A DNA stretch of 27,970 bases. It comes from Andeanibacterium sp036384795 (GTDB lineage Bacteria; Pseudomonadota; Alphaproteobacteria; Sphingomonadales; Sphingomonadaceae). The position numbers and the translations under genes are program-made. Below the pieces are notes generated by a model. That model did no database searches, was not told the origin of the DNA, and was given only the letters and a program-made list of their open reading frames with translations. This document shows positions 15,013-21,837 of the stretch, piece by piece. Every line of letters begins with the position of its first letter. Position 1 is the first letter of the stretch. The DNA lies in assembly GCA_036384795.1 (NCBI GenBank), contig DASVLP010000006.1, forward strand, positions 1-27,970, in the 5' to 3' direction.

Positions 15013-15996
15013 TCAGTGATGCCGATGCTCGCCCTTCACCCACCGCACGGTGCCCGAGCTCGCGCGCATCACCACGCTTTCGGTGGTCATCCGGTTGCCC
15101 GGCAAGCGCTTTACGCCATCGAGCAACGAGCCGTCGGTCACGCCGGTGGCGGCGAAGATGCAATCGCCTTTGGCCAGGTCTTCCAGCTTGTAGATGCGGT
15201 CGAGATCCTCGATCCCCCACTTGCGGGCGCGGGCCTTCTCGTCCTCGTTGCGGAACAGCAGGCGGCCGTTGAACTGGCCGCCGACGCAGCGCAGCGCCGC
15301 CGCCGCCAGCACGCCTTCGGGCGCGCCGCCGGAGCCCATGTAGATGTCGACCGTCGTGTCCGGGTCGGTGACTGCGATCACCCCCGCGACGTCGCCGTCG
15401 GGGATCAGCTGGATGCCGCAGCCGAGCGTGCGCAGCTCCTCGATCAGCCCGGCGTGGCGCGGCCGGTCGAGCACGCAGACGATGATCTCGCCCGGCTTCA
15501 CGCCCTTCGCCTCGGCGACGGCCTTCACGTTCTCGCTCGCCGACTTGTCGAGGCTGATGATGCCGTCGGGATAGCCCGGCCCGACCGCGAGCTTCTCCAT
15601 ATAGACGTCGGGCGCGTTGAGCAGGCAGCCCTCCTCCGCCGCTGCCAGCACCGCGAGCGCATTGGGGCCGGCCTTCGCCGTGATCGTGGTGCCCTCGAGC
15701 GGATCGAGCGCGATGTCGATCTTCGGGCCTGTGCCCGCCGCGCCGCCGACTTTCTCACCGATGTAGAGCATCGGGGCCTCGTCGCGCTCGCCCTCGCCGA
15801 TCACCACCGTGCCGTCGATGTAGAGCCCGTCGAACGCCTCGCGCATTGCCTCGACGGCGGCGGCATCGGCCGCCTTCTCGTCGCCGCGGCCGACCAGCTT
15901 CGAGGCAGCGATCGCCGCCGCCTCGGTTACCCGCACCATTTCGAGCACCAGGACGCGATCGAGGACGTGGCTGGCTGCGGCAGTCTTGGCGGTCAT
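15013..15996 (-). CDS. glpX: Class II fructose-1,6-bisphosphatase
   Basis: A 327-residue GlpX protein, which hydrolyses fructose 1,6-bisphosphate in gluconeogenesis using Mn2+. Characteristic segments are VIGEGERDEAPMLY at 66-79 and DIALDPLEGTTITAKAG at 94-110, which hold the metal and phosphate ligands, and GSGGAPEGVLAAAALRCVGG. The C-terminus ends in a short His-rich tail (GEHRHH). The ATG at 15996 is the family start. It lies downstream of hom on the same strand but is separated from it by an oppositely oriented small gene. Confidence 0.97.
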   Translation of the reverse strand: MTAKTAAASHVLDRVLVLEMVRVTEAAAIAASKLVGRGDEKAADAAAVEAMREAFDGLYIDGTVVIGEGERDEAPMLYIGEKVGGAAGTGPKIDIALDPLEGTTITAKAGPNALAVLAAAEEGCLLNAPDVYMEKLAVGPGYPDGIISLDKSASENVKAVAEAKGVKPGEIIVCVLDRPRHAGLIEELRTLGCGIQLIPDGDVAGVIAVTDPDTTVDIYMGSGGAPEGVLAAAALRCVGGQFNGRLLFRNEDEKARARKWGIEDLDRIYKLEDLAKGDCIFAATGVTDGSLLDGVKRLPGNRMTTESVVMRASSGTVRWVKGEHRHH

Positions 15997-16061
15997 GGTG
16001 AGTTCAGGTCCCCGGCCGATAGTCGCCGAGCGCTTACGGCCTGGGAAGGACGTTGTCGAGC

Positions 16062-16526
16062 ATGTGGAAGGCCTTCACCGTCGGCCTCGGGCTTACCGCC
16101 GCACCGCTCGGGCCGCTGGCCGCGCAGGCGGACGACCCTCCCGGCAGCGTCACCGCGGAAGATGCGCTGGCCAAAGAGCGGCAGGTATACGGAGTGCCCA
16201 GGCCGACGCCGGAGCCGAGCCAGGCCTGCGACACTGCCGCAGGGGCCGATTCGGGCGACATCGTGGTATGCGCCAGAAAGCCCGGCGACAGCGCGCAGTT
16301 CCGCGTCAAATCGACCGCCGAGCTCGACCCTGGCTCGCGCGACAACCTCTACGACGGGCTGCCGCGCGGATCCGATGTTTCGGGCTTGCCCGATTGCAGT
16401 TCGGGCTGCATCCGGCTCGGCAAGACCCCGCCACCGATCCACCTGATCGACCTGTCGAAGATTCCCGAAGCTCCCGAAGGCTCCGACGCCGACAAGATCG
16501 CGAAAGGCGAAAAGGCCGCGCCCTAG
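16062..16526 (+). CDS. Exported protein of unknown function
   Basis: A 154-residue protein beginning MWKAFTVGLGLTAAPLGPLA, a plausible signal peptide cut near AAQA. The mature part has a SGDIVVCARK segment, which I recall as a recurring motif in small periplasmic proteins of sphingomonads, and four further Cys/Pro-rich positions (QACDT, PDCSSGCIRLG). Cysteines suggest disulfide bonds. I chose the ATG at 16062, 11 bases after AAGGA; a TTG at 16053 is only two bases from it. The gene lies in the opposite direction between glpX and hom, with 7 bases to the hom stop. Function is not known. Confidence 0.68.
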   Translation: MWKAFTVGLGLTAAPLGPLAAQADDPPGSVTAEDALAKERQVYGVPRPTPEPSQACDTAAGADSGDIVVCARKPGDSAQFRVKSTAELDPGSRDNLYDGLPRGSDVSGLPDCSSGCIRLGKTPPPIHLIDLSKIPEAPEGSDADKIAKGEKAAP

Positions 16527-16533
16527 CCCCAGC

Positions 16534-17841
16534 TCAGCCCAACAGGTGCATGACCAGCGGGGGCGCGGTCAGGCTCGGCGAATCCTTGAGCAGCCTGAGC
16601 GCCTGCGACACCGATGCTTCGGGGCTTTCGTGGGTGACGATCGCCAGCAGCACCTCGCCGCCTTCTGCGGGCCGTCCCTTCTGGAGCAGGCTTTCGATCG
16701 AGACGCCCGCGTCGCGCATGGCGGCGGTGATCTCGGCCAGCACTCCCGGGCGGTCGGCGACGGTGAAGCGCAGATAGGCGCGGCTGGTGCGGTGGCTCGC
16801 ATCGGCCTTCGCGCGCGCCTCGAGCTCGGCGACCGGCACCGAGAACGGACAGCCGGCATCCCCGCGGGCGATGTCGATCAGGTCCGCGACGACCGCGCTC
16901 GCGGTCGGGCCGTCGCCCGCGCCGGCGCCCTGGAACAACAGGCGGCCAGAGAAATTGCCTTCGGCGACGACGGCGTTGGTCGGTCCGTCGACATGGGCCA
17001 GCGGATGCTCGCGCGGCACGAGGTGCGGCTGGACCCGCTGGAACAGGCGCGCCGAGCCGTCGGCGGCGATCTCGGTGTCGGCCGTGCCGATCAGCCGGAT
17101 CACGTAACCGAGCGCGTCGGCCTGCTCGATGTCGGCGGCGCGAATGCGCGAGATGCCATGGGTTTCGACCGACGCGAAGTCGACCCGCGCGCCGAACGCG
17201 ATCGCGGCCAGGATCGACAGCTTGTGCGCGGCGTCGATCCCTTCGATGTCGAACGTCGGATCGGCCTCGGCGTAGCCCAGCTCCTGCGCCTCGGCGAGCA
17301 CGGCGCCGAAATCGCGCCCGGTGTCCTCCATTGTCGAGAGGATGTAATTGCAGGTGCCGTTGAGGATGCCGTAGATCCGCTCGATCGCGTTCGCGGCCGC
17401 GCCTTCGCGCAGGCCCTTGATCACCGGAATGCCGCCGGCGACCGCCGCCTCGAACTTGAGCGCGGCGCCGATCTCCTCCGCAGCGCGCGCAAGTTCGAGC
17501 CCGTGATGGGCGATCATCGCCTTGTTCGCGGTGACCAGCGCCTTGCCTTGGGCAAGCGCGTTGCGGGCGAGGACCAGCGCCGGCCCGTCGGCCCCGCCGA
17601 CCAGCTCGACCACCACGTCGACGTCGCTGCGCGCGGCCATCGCGGTCATGTCGTCTTCCCAGGCGAAGCGCGAGATGTCGACGCCGCGGTCCTTGCTCCG
17701 GTCGCGCGCGCTGACCGCCGCGATCTCGATCGGCCGGCCCGCGCGGCGCGCGATCAATTCGCCGTTGGCCGCGATCAGGCGGATCACGCCCGCGCCGACG
17801 GTTCCCAGTCCGGCCAATGCGATGCGAAGCGGCTGTGCCAT
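16534..17841 (-). CDS. hom: Homoserine dehydrogenase
   Basis: A 435-residue enzyme that reduces aspartate semialdehyde to homoserine for threonine, methionine and isoleucine synthesis. The order is an NAD(P)-binding Rossmann fold with GLGTVGAGV at 11-19, the TANKAMIA segment, the catalytic domain (AAVAGGIPVIKGL, ILNGTCNYILS, ADPTFDIEGIDAAHKLSIL), and a C-terminal ACT domain (about 350-430, RFTVADRPGVLAEI) that usually confers feedback inhibition by threonine. The ATG at 17841 is preceded by AGGGGAATTC. Its length is normal for the family. Confidence 0.98.
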   Translation of the reverse strand: MAQPLRIALAGLGTVGAGVIRLIAANGELIARRAGRPIEIAAVSARDRSKDRGVDISRFAWEDDMTAMAARSDVDVVVELVGGADGPALVLARNALAQGKALVTANKAMIAHHGLELARAAEEIGAALKFEAAVAGGIPVIKGLREGAAANAIERIYGILNGTCNYILSTMEDTGRDFGAVLAEAQELGYAEADPTFDIEGIDAAHKLSILAAIAFGARVDFASVETHGISRIRAADIEQADALGYVIRLIGTADTEIAADGSARLFQRVQPHLVPREHPLAHVDGPTNAVVAEGNFSGRLLFQGAGAGDGPTASAVVADLIDIARGDAGCPFSVPVAELEARAKADASHRTSRAYLRFTVADRPGVLAEITAAMRDAGVSIESLLQKGRPAEGGEVLLAIVTHESPEASVSQALRLLKDSPSLTAPPLVMHLLG

Positions 17842-17907
17842 GAATTCCCCTGTGCGGCGGGCGCGTTAGGACAGCTCAAATCGAAATGCCAGCGCGCAAT
17901 AACGGCT

Positions 17908-18783
17908 CTATAACTTGCCTTGGTGGAGGTTGCGCGGGCAAGCGCCGAGTTGCTCGATCACCAGCGCATAGTCCTGCGCGGCGCGGGCCTGGTTGTCGCC
18001 GGTATCGCCGACATTGGCCTTCGCCGGGAGCTGCGCGGGCAGGAAGCAGGCGAGGCGATACCAGGCGAGCGTGTCGGGCTGCGGGGGATGCGCCGCTTCG
18101 TCGACCAGATCGGTCCACGACACGCCCCATTCGGGCATCATCCCGGGGCGCCGGATCACGCTCAGCGACACCGGCTGGTCCTTCTCGGTCTGGAGGAAAA
18201 TCTGGGTTTCCGATTCCCCGGCGAGGTTGCCGGCGACCGAGAACACGTCGCGCACGCCGGTGATCTGCGGGGGCGCATCGGGCGCCGCGAATTCTCCGAC
18301 GATCGCCCTTGCCTGCGCCTCCACCTGCGGGGTCGCAAGGACTTGCGCTTCGTTGGTCACGAGCTGGAGCTCGTCGGTCCTGCCCGGCACCGGAAGCGCG
18401 AACAGCAGCACGTCCTGCTGCTTGAGATTGGGGGCCTTGCCGTTCGGCCCGAGCGGAACGTCGGCCAGATAGCGCAACGATTCGCCGATCGGCGCCTTGC
18501 CGGTGAGCAGCGCTTCGGTGTCGGCTTCGAGATAGAGCCGCACCCATCCCTGACGGAGGAACGGCGACTGCGCGGCGTCGAGCGCGGACTGGCGGCGAAT
18601 CTTCGCTTTGACCACCAGAGTCGCGCCGTTCGCGAGGTCGGCAAGGTCCGCATAAGTCGGCGCGGGAAGGGCCGCGGGGACGTCCTGCGCACGGGCCGCG
18701 GGCGGGCCCGCCAGCGCCAGGGCAAGGCTGGCCGCAACCAACGCGGCGGCTCGTTTGCGAGCGCTATTTTCTGCGTTTTTCAT
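17908..18783 (-). CDS. Exported protein of unknown function
   Basis: A 291-residue protein with a signal peptide (basic MKNAENSARKR, a hydrophobic Ala/Leu stretch, cut near ARA-QDV). The mature part is soluble-looking, with TLVVKAKIRRQSALD, LEADTEALLTG and a PEWGVSWTDLVDEAAHPP segment; I do not recognise a domain. I chose the ATG at 18783 for the compact signal peptide; ATGs at 18798 and 18852 are alternatives and would lengthen the basic leader. It precedes hom by 66 bases on the same strand and may share its transcript. A periplasmic role is inferred from the signal only. Confidence 0.72.
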   Translation of the reverse strand: MKNAENSARKRAAALVAASLALALAGPPAARAQDVPAALPAPTYADLADLANGATLVVKAKIRRQSALDAAQSPFLRQGWVRLYLEADTEALLTGKAPIGESLRYLADVPLGPNGKAPNLKQQDVLLFALPVPGRTDELQLVTNEAQVLATPQVEAQARAIVGEFAAPDAPPQITGVRDVFSVAGNLAGESETQIFLQTEKDQPVSLSVIRRPGMMPEWGVSWTDLVDEAAHPPQPDTLAWYRLACFLPAQLPAKANVGDTGDNQARAAQDYALVIEQLGACPRNLHQGKL

Positions 18784-19116
18784 GGGCTTCTTTCGCATGG
18801 ACGCAAAGTTCCCGGGAATGCAAGCGGCAACCCGCAAGCTCGCCTGTTTCAAGGCGGATAGTGCTGAATCGGCGCTTAACCGACAAAGCGTTTGCCGAGC
18901 TTGATCTTCGTCGCTAAGACCCCCGGAAAAATCACGACCGGCCGGTTCCAGGCTGGTTCCAAAGGCCCGGCGGGGTCCTTCGGAGATCCCGAATGGACTT
19001 CCTGCTTTGCCGGCAGGGTGGACAAGCTCTATTGTTGCCTGTCAGGGTGCGATTCCCTGGTTCGGGTGAAGCCCGGCGCCGGACGGGTGACGAATAAAAC
19101 GGAGAGAAGCGACTGA
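18784..19116. other. Divergent intergenic region ahead of tonB
   Basis: No gene of 333 bases is convincing here. On the minus strand TTGTCG and CACTAT, 17 bases apart (18891-18863), are a weak promoter candidate for the exported protein. Toward tonB, 19043-19059 forms a small hairpin (CAGGG pairing CCCTG) followed by a second at 19063-19075 (CGGG/CCCG) and the palindrome CCGGCGCCGG at 19073-19082. These could structure the tonB leader. I see no Fur-box match and no riboswitch core I can name. Confidence 0.4.
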
Positions 19117-19773
19117 ATGGCTTACGCTGACCAAAGAATGAGCGGCAATCGGGTTGCCGCCCTGATCATCGTTGGAATCATTCACGTCGCGGTCCTTTAT
19201 GCGCTTGTGACAGGCCTTGCCTATTCGTCGATCAAGAAGGCGATCGAGCGCGTGACGACCGTCGACGTGGAATCGCCCCCGCCGCCGAGCGACACGCCGC
19301 CGCCGCCGCCGCCGAAGGATCTGCCGCCGCCGCCGCCGGTCGTGGCGCCGCCGCCGCCGATCAGCATCGCGATCGCACCGCCGCCGATCCAGACGGTAAC
19401 CACGCCGCCGCCGCCTGCGCCGATCATTCCGATCGCACGGCCCGCGCCGCCCCCGCCGCCGCCGCCTTCGCAGGCTCGCGGGGCGACGCCGAAGGGCCAG
19501 TCGGGCTGGGCCGCGCGGATCCAGGAAAACTATCCGCCGCGCGCGGTTCGCGAAGAGCGCGAAGGCCGGGTCGGCGTCTCGGTCACGATCGGCCCCGACG
19601 GCAAGGTTTCGGCCTGCTCGGTATCGAACTCGAGCGGATCGCCCGATCTCGACGAAGCCGCTTGCACCGGCATGCAGCGTTACGCGCGCTTCAACCCCGC
19701 GCTCGACGATGCCGGCAACCCTACCTCGGGCCACTATTCGACCACCATCATCTACAAGTTGCAGAACAGTTGA
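19117..19773 (+). CDS. tonB: TonB-like energy transducer
   Basis: A 218-residue protein with one N-terminal membrane anchor (about 12-34), a proline-rich spacer (about 54-117, runs of up to seven Pro) that spans the periplasm, and a C-terminal TonB domain (about 135-217: YPPRAVREEREGRVGVSVTIGPDGKV ... ARFNPALD). TonB transmits proton-motive energy from ExbB-ExbD to outer-membrane receptors. The C-terminal domain has two Cys (in SACSVS and EAACTG) that may form a disulfide, unlike E. coli TonB. The ATG follows GGAGAGAAG. The polyproline is encoded by a GCC/CCG-rich tract at about 19275-19475. exbB follows after 83 bases. Confidence 0.93.
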   Translation: MAYADQRMSGNRVAALIIVGIIHVAVLYALVTGLAYSSIKKAIERVTTVDVESPPPPSDTPPPPPPKDLPPPPPVVAPPPPISIAIAPPPIQTVTTPPPPAPIIPIARPAPPPPPPPSQARGATPKGQSGWAARIQENYPPRAVREEREGRVGVSVTIGPDGKVSACSVSNSSGSPDLDEAACTGMQRYARFNPALDDAGNPTSGHYSTTIIYKLQNS

Positions 19774-19856
19774 GCCAGCGGGCCCGCCGCCCGGCGAAGC
19801 CCCGACAAGTTTGAGCAAAACACAAGTTTAGACGAACACGAAGAGGATCACCCAGC

Positions 19857-20651
19857 ATGCTTATCAATATTCTTGCTGCAGCGTCGGATGCGGCGCCCCA
19901 GGCAGAGTTCGGCTTCATGCCCGCCATCCGGCAGGGCGGCGCCATCACCATCTTCATCCTGTGCGTACTGCTGATCATGTCGGTCGGCTCGTTCTACATC
20001 CTGATCACCAAGCTGCTCGAGCAGAACCGGATCTTCCGTCAGTTCAAGGCGGTGCGGACGAACTTCTGGCGCGCCAGCTCGCTGCGCGAAGGCGCGTCCA
20101 AGCTCGACAAGGACAGCGCCTGGCGCCAGCTGGTCGAAGACGGCCTGGCCGCCGAGGAGCAGCACGGCAAGATGACCGATTCGATGGAAGCGCACGACTG
20201 GCTGCAGGGCTCGATGTCGCGCTCGGAAGCGTCGATCAACGCCCGCCTCGCCGGCGGCCTGCCGTTCCTCGCCACCGTCGGCGCGACCGCGCCGTTCGTG
20301 GGTCTGCTCGGCACCGTCATCGGCATCTATCGCGCGATGATCGGCATCGCGATCTCCGGTTCGGGCTCAATCGACAAGGTCGCCGGCCCGGTCGGTGAAG
20401 CGCTGATCATGACGGCGCTCGGCCTGCTCGTCGCGGTGCCGGCGGTGTTCGCCTACAACTGGCTGCAGAACCGCAACAAGCGGATCGCCGAGCTGCTGAT
20501 CGCGTTCACCACCGACCTGCTCGCGAACATCAACTCGAAGGGCGCGGTGAAGCCCAAGACGGTCGCCGCCGCTCCGGCCGCCCGTCCGGCTGCCGCGACG
20601 ACCGCCAAGGTTCCGAGCCCCGCGGCTCAGGGCCTGGGCGGCAAGCAGTAA
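19857..20651 (+). CDS. exbB: ExbB/MotA-TolQ family proton channel subunit
   Basis: A 264-residue protein with three membrane helices (about 27-55, 140-170 and 180-208) and the ExbB/TolQ core GLPFLATVGATAPFVGLLGTV. ExbB pentamers surround ExbD and use the proton gradient to energise TonB. The C-terminus ends in an Ala/Pro-rich tail (about 232-264) that is not part of the usual fold. The ATG is preceded by AGAGGATCA. It lies between tonB and two exbD genes, which supports ExbB rather than TolQ. Confidence 0.94.
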   Translation: MLINILAAASDAAPQAEFGFMPAIRQGGAITIFILCVLLIMSVGSFYILITKLLEQNRIFRQFKAVRTNFWRASSLREGASKLDKDSAWRQLVEDGLAAEEQHGKMTDSMEAHDWLQGSMSRSEASINARLAGGLPFLATVGATAPFVGLLGTVIGIYRAMIGIAISGSGSIDKVAGPVGEALIMTALGLLVAVPAVFAYNWLQNRNKRIAELLIAFTTDLLANINSKGAVKPKTVAAAPAARPAAATTAKVPSPAAQGLGGKQ

Positions 20652-20726
20652 AATGCCTTGGGGCGGACGTCACAAGGCGGCCGCCCCGGCAACCACAGCT
20701 TGAATATTCGGGATAGGACCTAAAAC

Positions 20727-21254
20727 ATGGCAATGGCAGTTGGCGGCGTTGAAGAACGGCCGATGTCGGACATCAACACCACGCCCCTGGTCGACGTGAT
20801 GCTGGTGCTCCTGATCATCTTCCTGATCACCGTTCCCGTCGCGCTCCAGACGATCGAGAAGCTCAAGATCCCGGTGTTCGCCTCGGCGGAATCGAAGGAC
20901 AAGGTCGAGAATCTGCTGCTGACGGTGAGCTCCACCGATGCCAGCGGCCGCAGCGCGGGCGATCCGGGCTTCGAAGGCGCCTCGCGCAACGGCGAATGCC
21001 GGGTGTATTTCAACAATATTACCCCGGTCGACTCCGACGAGCTCTACAAGCAGGCGTTCAACCGGCTCGATTCGATCGTGAAGCGCGAAGGCGGGGCCGC
21101 GGCGATCATGCAGGACCCGGAAAAGATCCCGCAGGTGATCATCCGCGGCGACGTGAACGCGCCGTGGCGCTGCATCGCCGGCGCGATCTACAACGTCCAG
21201 GCGGCGGGCTATCCCACCGTCGGCTTCATTTCCAACCCGAAGCCGCTGAGCTGA
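20727..21254 (+). CDS. exbD: ExbD-family biopolymer transport protein (first copy)
   Basis: A 175-residue protein with one membrane helix (about 20-40) holding Asp23 in NTTPLVDVMLVLLI, the proton-carrying residue of ExbD/TolR. The periplasmic domain is longer than in E. coli ExbD (141 residues). It has a Gly/Ser-rich loop around 70-90 and two cysteines, Cys91 (NGECRVYF) and Cys149 (PWRCIAGAI), that could form a disulfide. It follows exbB by 75 bases and precedes a second exbD by 35. Confidence 0.94.
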   Translation: MAMAVGGVEERPMSDINTTPLVDVMLVLLIIFLITVPVALQTIEKLKIPVFASAESKDKVENLLLTVSSTDASGRSAGDPGFEGASRNGECRVYFNNITPVDSDELYKQAFNRLDSIVKREGGAAAIMQDPEKIPQVIIRGDVNAPWRCIAGAIYNVQAAGYPTVGFISNPKPLS

Positions 21255-21289
21255 TTCGGGTCGGCGAACACATTCAGGAGTAACCCACC

Positions 21290-21745
21290 ATGGCAATGTC
21301 AGGCGGCAGGGACGACGGCCAGCCGATGATGGAGATGAACACGACGCCGCTGATCGACGTCATGCTCGTGCTCCTCATCATGCTCATCTTCACGCTCCCG
21401 CCCGTGACCAATTCGGTCAACATCGACCTTCCGGCTCCGCCGCCGCCGAACTCGCCGCCGCCGCCGGTCGATCCGGTGATCAACAAGGTGGTGCTGACGC
21501 CCGACAACCAGATCCTCTGGAACGGTGCGCCGATCACCCCCGGCGGGCTCGTCGAGGACCTGAGGGTCTCGCGCACGCTCCCGGTCGAGCCCGAACTGCA
21601 GTTCGAACCCGATGCGCTGGCGAGCTACGATCTGTCGGCCCAAGTGCTGAACATCATCAAGACCTCGGGCGTCACGAAGTTCGGCTTCGTCGGCAACGAG
21701 CAATATCGCCAGTTCGGCAAGAAGACGAACGCGATGTATCACTGA
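21290..21745 (+). CDS. exbD: ExbD-family biopolymer transport protein (second copy)
   Basis: A 151-residue ExbD with Asp23 in NTTPLIDVMLVLLIML. Just after the membrane helix is a proline-rich insertion at 48-59 (APPPPPNSPPPP) absent from the first copy. The first 25 residues of the two copies are nearly alike (MAM...NTTPL[VI]DVMLVLLI), but the periplasmic domains differ and this one has no cysteine. Two unlike ExbD proteins with one ExbB suggests a heteromeric or specialised complex, as reported for tonB-exbB-exbD1-exbD2 clusters in some other proteobacteria. A terminator follows 40 bases downstream. Confidence 0.94.
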   Translation: MAMSGGRDDGQPMMEMNTTPLIDVMLVLLIMLIFTLPPVTNSVNIDLPAPPPPNSPPPPVDPVINKVVLTPDNQILWNGAPITPGGLVEDLRVSRTLPVEPELQFEPDALASYDLSAQVLNIIKTSGVTKFGFVGNEQYRQFGKKTNAMYH

Positions 21746-21784
21746 GCTTCCTCTCGCCCTTTCGGGAGCGAGCATGGACGGAGG

Positions 21785-21815
21785 AAGGGGCGGCCTGGAC
21801 CGCCCCTTTTTCTTT
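21785..21815 (+). terminator. Rho-independent terminator of the tonB-exb operon
   Basis: AAGGGGCGG (21785-21793) pairs with CCGCCCCTT (21800-21808) around a 6-base loop, followed by TTTTCTTTG. It lies 40 bases past the second exbD stop and just before the converging helicase gene. Confidence 0.92.
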
Positions 21816-21837
21816 GTCTGCGCCCCGCGCCGGGCCG

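Noticed and set aside
19020..19110. A cobalamin riboswitch or tRNA-like structure before tonB
   Set aside because: Some short stems and a GGTTCGGG sequence are present, but no riboswitch core and no cloverleaf with proper acceptor and anticodon arms could be drawn.
18892..19116. A 74-codon plus-strand frame ahead of tonB
   Set aside because: TTG start without a ribosome site, no similarity to anything I know, and it spans the hairpins likely to lie in the tonB leader.
19275..19475. Tandem GCC/CCG triplet-like repeat
   Set aside because: It encodes the proline-rich spacer of TonB and needs no separate explanation.
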